NCBI GenBank assembly: GCA_023014485.1
Contig: JAJOZX010002578.1
Location: forward strand, 225,001 to 289,000
Length of the DNA stretch: 64,000 bases
Direction of reading: 5' to 3'
From: Bathynomus jamesi
Lineage: Eukaryota > Arthropoda > Malacostraca > Isopoda > Cirolanidae
Part shown: positions 31,505 to 43,375 of the stretch, in pieces
Layout: the number at the start of each line of letters is the position of its first letter
How positions within the stretch are numbered: position 1 is the first letter of the stretch
Position numbers and translations under genes: made by a program
Notes under the pieces: generated by a model
Databases searched by the model: none
What the model was told of the DNA's origin: nothing
The model's input: only the letters and a program-made list of their open reading frames with translations

Positions 31505-32630
31505 TTCACTCTAATTACTGTTACGAGTAACTCCTTCATAACCTATCCATAGTTTTTTTTTGTCAGTAACTGTGGCGTAACTTACGTGCAACTTTACTTA
31601 ACGTAACGTTGCTGTAATTTTTTTTCAATAACTTTCACGTAACTTTCGCGTGTGTAACTTTCTCATAAAAAACATGGACTTAAACCAAACAATATATTTT
31701 CAAAGGAAAACAAATACACAAAGTGGTAAAAAGAAATTTAATAATAATACAAAGGCATAAATATTACTTAAAATAAACAAAAACACTAAGAAAAAACAAA
31801 GGAAGTTATACAGGACCTGAAGATACATACAATCCTGATGAATATATATATATATTAGTGATGCATGTGACATCCGTATCCGCATACGCATCCGCCCTTT
31901 GCAATGCGGATGTTTGGGGATGTTATAACATTATAACGTTTCTATAGATGCAGTATGCATCTAATTCCGAAACGACTGTATGATGACACTGACTGATGTT
32001 GTACAGCGTTTTGAAAACTTCAAGAAAAGAAAATATTGCTGAAGGGCACCAATACCATAACATAGAAACGCTCATCTTCCGTCATTTGTCTCATCTTCTG
32101 GTGTGTCTAATTACACACTGTTGTTGTTACATCAATGTTGTAGTTCCTTATAAAGTGTCCAAAGGTTTTTACGTTATAAAAACCTGAAACATATAAACAG
32201 TAACACTGGTTTAAAATTACATTTCATTGCAAAACATAAGCATGAAAACGTGTTTGCAGGTACTTTCATTAGAATCTAATTTTATAATATGCTATGTTAG
32301 CCTATGTACTATGCGTATTATGCAAGATAATTAAGTGGGCATTTATAGGTTATAGTTATTTGATAGAATCCATATAATTTAATTGTTTAAAACGTTCTGA
32401 CAAAGTTACGCAATAAGAGGAAAACACAACAACAAAAGTTACGGAATTATTACGGAACGAAATATTAGGTCTTACTCCCCTAACTACAAAAAGTTACGGA
32501 ACGAAATAGAGAAACAAAAAAGTCTTACTTTTGTTCAAGCTGGAAAAGTTCGGTTAATGATACACATCGAATTCAGTGTTACGAAAACGTTACGTCAAAA
32601 TGTGTAACTAACGTACAACTTATATGTAAA
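31505..32630. repeat. region bounded by inverted GTTACG motifs
   Basis: 31505-31665 holds many CGTAACTT-type words (TAACGTAACG, ACGTAACTTTCGCG). 32395-32620 holds the inverse form (AAAGTTACGG, GTTACGTCAAAATG). This looks like the inverted subterminal repeats of a DNA transposon of about 1.1 kb. No terminal inverted repeat or target duplication identified. A hAT end at 31856 lies inside. Confidence 0.4.
31856..31940 (+). mobile_element. solo left end of a hAT element, (CATCCG) family
   Basis: TAGTGATGCATGTGACATCC followed by CGCATACGCATCCG matches the left end of the hAT at 8492. No partner end found nearby, so a truncated copy. Confidence 0.6.
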
Positions 32631-32640
32631 CAATTTTAGG

Positions 32641-33392
32641 AATGTACTCTCGGTGTACCTTCGGTTTACCGAGTGTACTCTTTACGTCATACTTTATACG
32701 TAGAGTAGTTTCGTCCTTTTTTTCCGCTCGGATCTTACTGTAGGTAGGGAAGAGTAGGATAAAACAGGGTACTCCGTGCTAAATTGTTTGTAACTCCTAT
32801 TTTCCTGCCTCAGACAATTTGATTTTTCTGCGCGCACGAGAGTTAGTGTTAAATTTTAACAAATTATTACGGTTATTTTTCATTGTTAAACGTTAGTGGT
32901 GAATCTGTTTCAGCCAAAGGAGGGAGAAATACTCATTTTACCCCACTGGTAGGGTAAAACGGGGTATATATGTAAAATTGTATTTAAAATAGGCGTTCAC
33001 AGGAAAAAGAAATGATTTGTATATTTTATTTCAAACTAAATAGCACTGCAGTGTCAGAAAACCTTAATAGGCCTACAGAAAAGCAAGCTACTCGAAAATT
33101 TCACAAAGAACCATATCACAGCACTCCTACAAAAATGATATATCTTCTACTACGTAAACAAAAGCGTCTCTATTGCATCAGTTCCACCTCTATCCACCTC
33201 CATACCGACGACATATGGTTAAGTAGCCTACTTAGTAACTACATTCACAACTGCAACACAATCCCAGCAGTAAAGGTGGGTACCTGTTTTACCTTACCAC
33301 ATCTTTTTACTCCGCTTCTCATCGGACAGTCTTGGAGTGTGTTTTGAAAGATACAAACATTTTCAGGTATTATTCCGTAACTATTCCGTAAT

Positions 33393-33433
<41 letters not shown>

Positions 33434-34081
33434 ATGGTAGTTATGTATATATTCTTAGTTTAAAGTAGGATATCATTAAACAATAAAATAGTTTCCAACA
33501 AACCTTTTTCATTACTTAATGATATCCTATCACATAAATCCATGCGGCATTCTTGATATCTTTGATAAGGATAAACTATTTACTTTTAATTATAATTTTA
33601 CTTTCCTCAAATGAAATAATTAACTTTTAGAATTTGCTTTGTTTTAAATCTTGTTAGTTAGTTAATACTGTTAGAAAAACTAACATATTTCAATGTAACA
33701 TTACTAAAGTTGATTTTACTATAATAGAAGATAATTTGTGCTCAAAATTGAAACCTGAAGTTGGTGATATGTTCATGAATACAATCTAATTTGTTGATAT
33801 ACAAATTCTACTCATATAGGCCCCAAATAGGGCCTACTTATATAGATTTTAAATACTTGTCTACTCGCACGACTCACCTTCCGTTATGGTTTATTTTTTT
33901 AAGATTATTTTTTAAGACACTGATTTTGTGCTGTTTTTATTTTTTGTTAATTTATTTTTAATAATTCTGTTGGTAAATGTTTTATGCATTCGCTTCACTC
34001 CAAAAAAGGTATATTTTTCCCGGCCGGGGACCAATATGTAAATTATTTTGTTAAGAAAATTCTTCAAGAAATTTTTTTTTC

Positions 34082-34123
<42 letters not shown>

Positions 34124-34509
34124 GCTCTCTCTCTCTGTATGATGAGATTAGTTCGATTAAGATATATTCCTCATATATTGCTGAGTTAGCTAAGTAGAGA
34201 ACTGTAGAATTCTCTGGAGTCAAGCCTTGTCCACTTCGAAAGAATTAAGCAACTTTGGGCTATAGAATAGAATCGTATTAATTGATTATAAAGGAAATTG
34301 AAAATTACCTTCTTTACTGTGTTAATGGTAGGAAATAGTTAAGTATTCCTCGCTAAGTGTTGGATGTACAGGGATTGAAGATGTTGTGGTTTTGCTTAAT
34401 TTTTCGGTATTAAATGCGCAATTTATCTTGCTGAGGTACGTTAAAAAAAATTGGGACTTTAAACTGTACATTTAGGTTAGTACACACACGCGCACACACC
34501 AACACGACT
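32641..34509. other. no gene; microsatellites
   Basis: GTACTC/GAGTAC-rich segment at 32640-32710 resembles flanks at 54900 and the minisatellite at 49325. (TA)n at 33393-33435, (CT)n at 34079-34136. Frames at 33012-33347 resemble nothing known. Confidence 0.5.
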
Positions 34510-34639
34510 AGAGAGAGAGAGAGAGAGAGAGAGGGATTGTTGTTGTTTTGAGGAGTGTTTGACCTCTCCGAACACCAACTGTTATGTGACGGTGGAGAAC
34601 CTGAACCACGGGTTGGCATATCACGGGAAAACAATCATA

Positions 34640-35200
34640 GATAAAAAGTCCAAAGAGGTTAAGTCGGGTAATCGAGGTGGTCTATTTAGCGCTGAAACAC
34701 ATCACTATGAAAGGGATTCAGTAAAAGTTAACGTTTGGTGTGCTATGTCAGGGGACTACATAATCTGTCTATTTTTCTTTAATGATCGTATCGTGATTGA
34801 AGCAAACTTACATGCATTCTTATCCTCCCCAATTAAGGGTTATTGGAGTTGACATGAGAAGCGTAATCTTTCAACAAGATGAGGCGACTTCCCACTATGC
34901 CGTTGAGGTTCGCAACTTTCGAGACGCAACCTTTCCTCGGCGTTGCATAGGCCGTGATGGACCGATAGGATCCCCACCTCAATCACATTACTTAACCTCT
35001 TTGGAGTTTTATCTATGGAGTCATGTTAAAACACTTGTGCAATGTGACAAACCCATTCGTCTGGCAAAACTTCGTCAAAGAAACAGAGGTCATTGAAACC
35101 ACTCCACAAGAACATATTTCTTATGCTCGAATGGAGTTCGAGTATCGAATACGCATCGTAGCGACAAATGATCAGCATCTTGTGAAAGTGTCCTAAATTT
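34640..35200 (+). pseudogene. DD41D-like mariner transposase fragment
   Basis: Frames in order read HHYERDSVKVNVWCAMSGDY, then SVIFQQDEATSHYAVEVRNF (second catalytic Asp), ATFPRRCIGRDGPI, and a spoiled third block where SPD-type residues are SHY and the final Asp is Glu (LTSLEFYLWSHVKTLV). Spacing matches the DD41D group. No N-terminus and no terminal repeats found. Older than the copy at 19560. Confidence 0.75.
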
Positions 35201-35223
35201 CAACAGTTTGGAAATATAAACGA

Positions 35224-35224
<1 letters not shown>

Positions 35225-35267
<43 letters not shown>

Positions 35268-35272
35268 TATAT
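35225..35272. repeat. (TA)n microsatellite
   Basis: Near-pure TA run with one phase break. Confidence 0.9.
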
Positions 35273-35350
35273 AACTTGAATGAAGGGTTTGTTCTTGGGG
35301 AACCTCAACTTAGTGAGGAATAAGAGGACGAGAAGGTGGTACATATTTGT

Positions 35351-35388
35351 TGACAGACGTTTCGGAAAAATTTAATTACCATCATCAG
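35351..35388 (-). ncRNA. hammerhead-like motif
   Basis: Minus strand: CTGATGA, hairpin beginning TGG, CC, then GAAACGTCTGTC. Matches the CTGATGATGG...CCGAAACGTC type seen in Penelope-like repeats. Confidence 0.5.
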
Positions 35389-35636
35389 AGCTAAAAAAAA
35401 AAAAAATAAATAAAATAAATATGAAAAATGAACAAATATGATGAATAAAATTTTTTTATCCAATATATTCATGTTGTCATATGATAATATTGATTTAAAA
35501 TTAAAAAGGTACGTAAAAAGTAGATAGGTAAGGGAACGGTTGTCTTACCTCGCTACTTTTTACATAAATATATTGTATAAAATATTTTATTCATTATATT
35601 TTATCACTTTTTTACATTTGTTTTAATTTTTTAGCA

Positions 35637-35672
35637 CTGATGATGGAAAGTGAATTTTTCCGAAACGTCTGT
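35637..35672 (+). ncRNA. hammerhead-like motif
   Basis: Plus strand: CTGATGA (35637-35643), stem GGAAA...TTTCC, GAAACGTCTG (35662). Intact boxes. Confidence 0.5.
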
Positions 35673-35719
35673 TAATAAACATGTACCACCTTCTCGTCCT
35701 CTTATTCCTCACTATATCT

Positions 35720-35721
<2 letters not shown>

Positions 35722-35793
<72 letters not shown>

Positions 35794-36066
35794 ACCAGTT
35801 ATTTTTGCACTACTATTTCTTGGACACCCTGTATATGCAACAACAAGAGGTAATATGATCCTAAAATAGGTGAAAAGGTTTTTTTTTTTTTTAACGTCAT
35901 TTAATCACTTTTAGGTTTATATTTAAAGTAAAATTACTTTTGACCAGCATTTAAAAAACAAAAAAAGAACGAGGTCAATCTTCTTTTAAACAACTCCCCC
36001 AAAAGCACGTCGCATTTCTATTATATATATATGATATATATTTATATTATATATATATACTATGCC

Positions 36067-36100
<34 letters not shown>

Positions 36101-36219
36101 TGTTATTTCGCTCAGTCCCATAATTTATAACTCTTTCACATGCAAGTAACTGGGTATAAGCGAGATAAGTATAAAAGACACAATACTTTCTTTATATAGG
36201 CGATTCACACACACACATG

Positions 36220-36271
<52 letters not shown>
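35722..36271. repeat. microsatellite cluster (CA)n, (TA)n, (GT)n
   Basis: (CA)n(TA)n at 35722-35787, (GT)n at 36065-36103, (TA)n and (CA)n at 36220-36270. A lone mariner-like terminus, GGACACCCTGTA, sits at about 35821-35832 without a partner. Confidence 0.85.
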
Positions 36272-36274
<3 letters not shown>

Positions 36275-36593
36275 TAAACCCTCGTCCAACGCGTGTTTGT
36301 CCAGCGCGAATTTGCTTATACACGGAAAAATAAATGCGAACAATTATTTACCAAAACGGAAAATTTAATTATACACGGTCCGCCAAGCACGCTCTAATAC
36401 AGTAGTACTACTGTACGCGTACCAATGCGCGCTCTAGTGTTTTCTCCTACACTCCCACATCTCCCTCCCTCTCGCGTCACCCCTCGCATCACCCTTTGTC
36501 TCAGTCCCGCTACCGCGTTAAGTTCAGTGAAGTTGTGTTGGATTGTTTTTGTCGTATTTTGCCGTTGTTTTGTTAGTACCTTTATACAGCAGT

Positions 36594-37257
36594 ATGGCAC
36601 CAAAACGTAAAGCATCCGCGAGTGATAGTGAAGAGAAGAAAAGTCGTAAAGTTATGACATTAGCCGAAAAAATAAAGATTCTAGATAAGTTACGCAGACC
36701 CGTAACTAGCTAATTTTGCGCCCGAGGCAAGATCATAAAATTGCGACCCCCTTGTTCCGATAACACTACACGATCCTCTAAGTGGTAAATTGTTTTTGGC
36801 ACAAAACATCACAGCATCAAGAATTATTTTCAGAATATGTCTCCATTTTTGTTTATCAGTTTTAATAGCTTTCTGTAGTGCATCATCGATACATTGTCCA
36901 CACAATCGTCTTTTTTGTAGGGATTTCCATTTGCAATATTCGGTTTGGAAAAGCGTGATCGAATAATATGCGTCGAAAACAGACAATAAAGTACTGAAAA
37001 GTACTGAAAATTTATAGAAATGCGCCCTTTCCCTAATGGCATGGCGTGATTGGGCTAATAGATACATATTTTATATAGTTTTTCTGCGCCACTCAACTCT
37101 GCGCACCCGAGGCAAGTGCCTCACTCGCCTCACCCTTGTTACGGCACTGCGTGGTGGTATGAGCATAACATCACTTGGCCGCGAGTATCACGTGAATGAG
37201 TCTACCATACGCACCATCCGAAAGAGTGAAGAAAAGATGCGTGCTATTTTCATTTAA
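36594..37257 (+). pseudogene. Tigger/jerky-like transposase N-terminus, interrupted
   Basis: ATG at 36594 gives MAPKRKASASDSEEKKSRKV, then MTLAEKIKILDKL to 36694. It resumes at 37152 with GGMSITSLGREYHVNESTIR and TIRKSEEKMRAIFI then stop. This is the CENP-B-type N-terminal helix-turn-helix of pogo/Tigger transposases. The catalytic domain is absent. Dropping the insertion plus one CG restores a continuous HTH. Confidence 0.85.
36695..37149 (-). mobile_element. nested hAT-like deletion derivative (455 bp)
   Basis: TIRs CAGACCCGTAAC and, reverse-complemented, CAGTGCCGTAAC. The minus strand around 36960-36790 codes for CKWKSLQKRRLCGQCIDDAL, then TDKQKWRHILKIILDAVMF and KNNLPLRGS, the N-terminal part of ZMYM1/DUF4371-type hAT transposases. 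The flanks show only a 2-bp CG repeat, not the 8-bp duplication expected of hAT. Either the duplication was lost or the element inserts differently. Confidence 0.7.
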
Positions 37258-37566
37258 TATATGTTTATTTATCATATGTAAATATAATTATGTTTATAAC
37301 TTTATTATGTTCTTATTTCATATACAATATAGGAGGGAAATTCATTTTTGTGTGAATAAAAAATCTACATATTTAAGTATTAATGGGAGACTTTACGCGG
37401 CCGCGTTCACGTATCCCAATTTATCCCATAAGGTATTAATTAGTTTGTCCAACGCGAAATTTACCTAACGCGCCGTTCTCGGGGAACCTAACCCCCGCGT
37501 TGGACGAGGGTTTACTATATATATATATATATATATTTCAGAAGTGTGAATATGATATGCACAGGG

Positions 37567-37797
37567 AAAACTAATTGGTTACAACAACCATGTACAGGGT
37601 TTACCAATCCAAAGAATCAACCCAACCATGATATGATTCGATTTTGTAACCATGCTTATTCTTCACCTGTAACAAATGTAAATACTAAAAGTGCGCTCAT
37701 AACATGGTTCGATTAACCATTTGGGTTAGTTGCGAAATAGTTAACCATATATTTGGTCGTTGCAACCAACACAGTTTCTCTGCTTGTGTTGAGACTT
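37567..37797. repeat. possible foldback/MITE with GGTTACAACAACC-like ends
   Basis: TTGGTTACAACAACCATG at the left and GGTCGTTGCAACCAAC at the right are imperfect inverted copies, with AACCATG and AACCATTTGGGTTAG words between. No target duplication seen. Confidence 0.35.
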
Positions 37798-37898
37798 TAT
37801 TTCAAAATTGCTTATACTGTGCCTCTACGGCTATTTGGGGTTTATAGGCTAATCTGGAGTGAATTTTCGGGCCTGCATTATTCTGAAAACTCCCTTCT

Positions 37899-37901
<3 letters not shown>

Positions 37902-37944
<43 letters not shown>

Positions 37945-38068
37945 AATGCGATACCACAAGAACACGACACACACAGCTGTTAGTGTGAATTAAAAAAAAT
38001 AAGTCGGGCAAAATGAGACAGCTCAGGCATGAATACAACGAATTATATTATTTTTACTTACTAATTAT

Positions 38069-38152
<84 letters not shown>

Positions 38153-38222
38153 CGTTAAGCTGTCGGTCCAAGGTGGGGCGAAAACCTTGACTTTCTTCAG
38201 AATTAGCAAATCAAGCGGAAGC

Positions 38223-38257
<35 letters not shown>
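37902..38257. repeat. microsatellites (CA)n, (TA)n, (GT)n
   Basis: (CA)n 37902-37942, (TA)n about 38076-38148, (GT)n 38224-38257. Confidence 0.9.
38155..38224 (+). repeat. SINE-V tail fragment
   Basis: AAGCTGTCGGTCCAAGGTGG and CTTGACTTTCTTCAGAAT match the post-head part of the SINE at 62191-62330. The tRNA-like head is missing; a (TA)n array takes its place. Confidence 0.65.
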
Positions 38258-38260
<3 letters not shown>

Positions 38261-38410
38261 TTAGATGCCTTACCCCACCAAAGGAAAAAGTGTCATTTAT
38301 CTCCCTTTCCTGAACGCCAATCTTAAACCTACATTTCAGCTGGAATATTAAATGAACAAGAAGATAGATACCGCTATTAATTCATAATAGTACTTTAGCT
38401 TAAAGAACGG

Positions 38411-39005
<595 letters not shown>

Positions 39006-39094
39006 GTTCCAGCCACAGGTCCAAAATGGAAGCAGTTACAAACATGAATCTTCACACACATATTGATTAGGTCCCGAGGTTGTACACCTGGGTG

Positions 39095-39432
39095 TTGAAT
39101 GCCCGGTTAGGTCAACTGTACGCCCTGGACGATTGGTTAGGTTAAGTCGTGATATTTTCGTTAGCTTTAACGAAAATATCACGACTTAAACCTAACCAAT
39201 TGTCAAGGGCGTATAATTAACCTAATCGGGCATTCAATTAACCTATCCGGGCATTCAATTAACCTATGCGGGCATTCAGTTGACCTAACGGGGCATTTAA
39301 TTAACCTAATCAGGCATTCAGTTGACCTAACCTGGCATTCAATTAATCTAACCGAGCATTCAGTTGACCTAACCGGGCATATATATATAGCGTTCGTCTA
39401 CCCGGGAAACGCCGGGTCGTTCCGCTAATATA
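39095..39432. repeat. telomere-like 21-bp array with long hairpin
   Basis: 39095-39236 folds into a hairpin with arms of about 67 bp and a tiny loop; its core is GTCGTGATATTTTCGTTA and the inverse. The right arm runs into about eight 21-bp units of the form AATTAACCTAAYCGGGCATTC (39215-39383), each holding CCTAA. It ends with CTACCCGGGAAACGCCGGGT, a small hairpin resembling the start of the repeat at 18176 in reverse. Nature unknown. Confidence 0.7.
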
Positions 39433-39649
39433 TATATATGGCACAGAAGCATATAAGTACAACAGTTTAGTAAGTAACCAAAATCCAAAAGAATTTCTCC
39501 CCTATATCGTATCTGAGCCCAAATCAAAATTAAATCATTGGTTATTATTGACTTTTCGCATTTCCGATCATCAAATAAATAAAGTAATCCAATGGGTAAA
39601 AGTGAACCTGAGGCTAATCTAATGAAAGATATAAAAATCTTATAAAAGG

Positions 39650-39699
<50 letters not shown>

Positions 39700-40759
39700 T
39701 ATTATACCTTCTCTCATCAATTTCATTGTGAGGGGCATGATGAAAGAGTTTATTTACTTTATTATATACGGTAATTGTGCTAAACAAATAGCTAGGGCTA
39801 TTATGCAGTGATGTATAGTGTAATAAATGATAGTACTCATAATGGTTTATACACAGTATATATATATATATATATTATATACTTTTGCATTTTTATATAA
39901 ATACTCAATGCTCAGGATTGACCTATGTCTGATACTCTTTTGCAACATCCCTCGTCTGATAAAGGAGAGAGCTGCTTTTTGCCTTCATCTTATCCTCTTT
40001 ACCTGCTGCCACGTAGTATGGTTAGTCAGGTACGCACTTTGGAGGTAATCAACAACATCTGCATGTTATTAACGTCTTTTTCATTTTTTTTTTTTTTTTT
40101 AAAGTCAGTTCTTTTGAGGGGCTACTAAACACTTCTCTATCTCGTTAGCTAAGTCAGTTTTCCTTCTTAATTCTGAAATCTCCTCGTCCTATTTTGCCTT
40201 AGAGACGATGCAAAAACCTTTATGTAAAATAATTCTGGAAATCTCCTTTTCCTGTTTTTGCTTTTGAGACGAAGCAACAAAACCTTTATGTAAAATTATT
40301 CCATTGTATTTTTACTGCGGATTTACAACAATTAGGACCTAACTTTTAAGGTATTTTATCTATATTTATAATCATAATAATTCATTCATTCATTCATTCA
40401 TTCATTCGTGGCGTCTTTCCAGTGAATACAATTTTAGAGATTTCTGTCGTAATCAGTAATAAATATCAGATTTTGTTTATATAATTTTAGATGTATAAAA
40501 TGTTCATTTTAGGGGTTCGAACGTGTGAGAACTGAGCAGGATTCAATTGGAAGAACTGAATGAACTCTTCCATAATAATTTGACTGATGTGCGTGCCCGC
40601 TTCTACTCTGAAAGTACATCCAAAGTTGGGGGTGGGGGAGAGAGACGTTTTAGCGGGCATTTGCCGCCCTTGGTCCCTCCTTTTGACATAAAAAAGAAAT
40701 TATTCCTATTAATTTCTGTCGTACGAAACTTTCTGAGTTCTACATTTATTTTTTACAAT

Positions 40760-40794
<35 letters not shown>

Positions 40795-41441
40795 TATGAA
40801 AAAAATTAATTATATATCATTTGCAATGTTTCATAGACTTAAACAATGCCCGTGATATGCCCATATTCGGGTCATTTCGTTCTTCAACCTTTATTTTAGC
40901 CTATTTCACTTCTTGATTTATGAGGCATCGCACCCTATAAATCTAAAACCACATATGACCAAATTTACGCCAAATTTAGGGCATTATAACGACCTATGTC
41001 GGCACCAAAGCACATTTACATAGGCGTATATATATATATACTGTATTATACGATATATATATATATATTATATATATATATATATATAAAGAAGAGAGCA
41101 TTTATTGTAAATTGCTATTAAAACGTATGAGAAATGTGATTTATGTCAGTCAACCTTATAATTAGTCTAAAATATATAATAATAGAAAACGGAGAGCGAG
41201 GATTATAATTTACTTTTTTATTTGAAGGGTTCGATAAATAAATAAATTATTAAATAAATAAATAAAAAATAAATAAAAAAATAAATAAAAAATAAATAAA
41301 ATAAATAAAATAAAATAAAATAAATAATAAAATAATATATTTCCCTCACGTAAATATTTTAATATTTTTTCAATCAAGAACATGTTTTTTGATTAACAAA
41401 AATTGAAATTCAAATTATATAAAATTAATATACGGCGAACT
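39433..41441. other. no gene; simple repeats
   Basis: (TA)n at 39652-39694 and around 40759-40797 and 41027-41087; (ATTC)n at 40378-40407; A-rich (AAAT)n-like stretch at about 41230-41340. A direct duplication at 40183-40305 is listed separately. No credible frame. Confidence 0.55.
40183..40305. repeat. direct duplication, about 62 bp
   Basis: GAAATCTCCTCGTCC...AAACCTTTATGTAAAAT occurs twice in tandem with about 15% divergence. Confidence 0.7.
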
Positions 41442-41548
41442 ACCGGGTGAGCAAAAAGTCCCTGTGCGCCTTCCACTTCCAACACAGTGTAGGTACAGGT
41501 TCACTACACTTCTTGCAGGTGCACAGGGACTTTTCGCTCACCCTTTGT
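41442..41548. mobile_element. palindromic mini-MITE (about 107 bp)
   Basis: GGGTGAGCAAAAAGTCCCTG and the inverted CAGGGACTTTTCGCTCACCC form the outer arms. The inner part GTGTAGGTACAGGTTCACTA also has an inverse relation to its surroundings. The termini look like Tc1/mariner. Confidence 0.6.
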
Positions 41549-41755
41549 ATATATTATATATATATATATACTGTTTGTAGATATCGAAAGATCGAAATTA
41601 GACGATAAATCTTTTTCCTTTTAAGATAATGATCGAAATCGGGATTGAGATGTTCGATCAGTTGAAATTATGACGATAAATTCGTCGATCGATATTCAAG
41701 ACACGGATCGCCATATATACTGTACACACACATTATATATATATATATATATATT

Positions 41756-41789
<34 letters not shown>

Positions 41790-41824
41790 TACATTGCTAT
41801 CATTACTCATACTCGTATATAAGA

Positions 41825-41856
<32 letters not shown>

Positions 41857-42760
41857 TATTATTTCATGCCAGATAATAAAACATCTTTTTATTTATTTAT
41901 TTATCATTTGTTGTTATTATTTTTGAAACTATTTCACTTTTGGTTAACTTTTTACTCCTGTTTATTATTAAGATCTACGTTAAATTAACATTTAAAAAGG
42001 TTAAGAAGAAATGCTCTACCCTCTTTTTTTAAGGACTTTTTTTCTGTGTATACGGTGGTGGGCATGTACTACGGGGTATAGCGCAGAGTACCACAACCAT
42101 CTTTGATTACCTTTTGGGTCATAAAATTAAGTTATTAGTAACGTGGCCGGATCGTATTTTATGTACATATATAAAAGTTATTTTGGGGTAGCCTTCCCGT
42201 GCTAATATTTGTGGGCTACTATAAATTGGGCTACTATTTTGGGCTACTATTTTTCTGCTGTTATCTTTTGTAAAAATGGCTCCATTGTAGCCCAAAATAC
42301 AATACTGGGATTAAAAATTAAGCCTTTCCTAAGGTTTATTACCTTTTCTTTTCTTTATTTTTTTTTTGACGGCGGGGGGGTGAATTGGGGGACGGGGGGA
42401 GGGGGTGATACCGATATCTGGTGGCGAAGAGGAGTTCCTAATTTCCGAACAGATTATGGGCGGAACAATTTGCCCCCGTAATAATATTTTGGAGATGAAA
42501 GGGTATAACAGGTAAAAATTGGTATACGAAACGGAGGTCGGGACTCTATAGGAGGGTGGGTTAGGGGGTATATAAAGGGTGAAGGAAGGGAAGAGATGCA
42601 AGAGGAGGGGAAGGGATGCTACTGGACTATACATGACAGTCACGACTATACCTCAAGGCGTCTCATTTCACTCTCTTTAAGTCAATTGAAGTCATTAGAG
42701 ATAAATTGAAGTCAACAATTGACTTTCTTCACTCGAGTTTGAAAATACGAACATTATAAG
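41549..42760. other. no gene; simple repeats
   Basis: (TA)n(GA)n at 41735-41787, (AAT)n at 41826-41858, G-rich stretch at 42370-42410. GGGCTACTAT words repeat at 42210-42260. A TCGAAAT/ATCGA-rich patch lies at 41580-41710. Confidence 0.5.
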
Positions 42761-42774
42761 TGAAAAAAATACTT

Positions 42775-43375
42775 GAAAACACGAATCGTATACACGAATC
42801 GTATGTACATGAATCGTATACACGGAGTGTATTCACGGATTTGTATACACGAATCATTTACACGGATCGTATGTATATGAATCGTATGTACGGAGTTTAT
42901 TCACGGATTTGTATACACGAATCGTATACACGGATCGTATGTACATGAATCGTATACACGGATTTGTATACATGAATCATTTACACGGATCGTATGTATA
43001 TGAATCGTATGTACGGAGTTTATTCACGGATTTGTATACACGAATCATTTACACGGATCGTATGTACATGAATCGTATACACGGAGTGTATTCACGGATT
43101 TCTATACACGAATCGTATACACGGATCGTATGTACATGAATCGTATGCACGGAGTGTATTCACGGATTTGTATACACCGATTATATACATTGATCGTATA
43201 CACAGACCATATACACAGATTGTATCCATGCGGATTTGCACAGATGGACTGTATACAAAGATTATATACACGGATCTAATACAGGGATTTGTGTACATGG
43301 ATCTAATACACGGATCATACAAGGATCATACATAGATCGTATACACATATCGTATACACAGATCGTATACATGGG
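42775..43375. repeat. minisatellite, 13-14 bp units in a 68-bp higher-order repeat
   Basis: Basic units such as ACACGAATCGTAT and ACACGGATCGTAT run for about 600 bp. A longer unit starting CGGAGTGTATTCACGG or CGGAGTTTATTCACGG recurs at 42823, 42891, 43013, 43082 and 43150, i.e. every 68-69 bp with one variant unit. The array degrades after about 43180. The open frames across it are by-products of stop-free repeats. Confidence 0.85.

Larger units (their letters stand above)
35276..35715. repeat. inverted pair of Penelope-type terminal repeats
   Basis: Left arm 35276-35400 and right arm about 35630-35715 are inverted copies sharing TGAGGAATAAGAGGACGAG, GGTGGTACAT and a hammerhead-like core. 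The sequence between is AT-rich and non-coding. Same architecture as 749-900 but a different family. Confidence 0.65.
36274..37515 (+). mobile_element. Tigger/pogo-like element carrying a nested insertion
   Basis: Ends GTAAACCCTCGTCCAACGCG and its inverted copy are flanked by TA (36272-36273, 37516-37517). CG-rich subterminal blocks (GTCCAACGCG, GTCCAGCGCG) repeat near both ends. Inside is the start of a CENP-B/Tigger-type protein, interrupted by a 455-bp insertion. Without the insertion the element would be only about 790 bp, so it was already a deletion derivative. Confidence 0.8.

Noticed and set aside
42909..43322. Possible repetitive secreted protein (YTRIVYTDRMYMNR)
   Set aside because: Similar stop-free frames exist on the other strand too; it is a by-product of the minisatellite.
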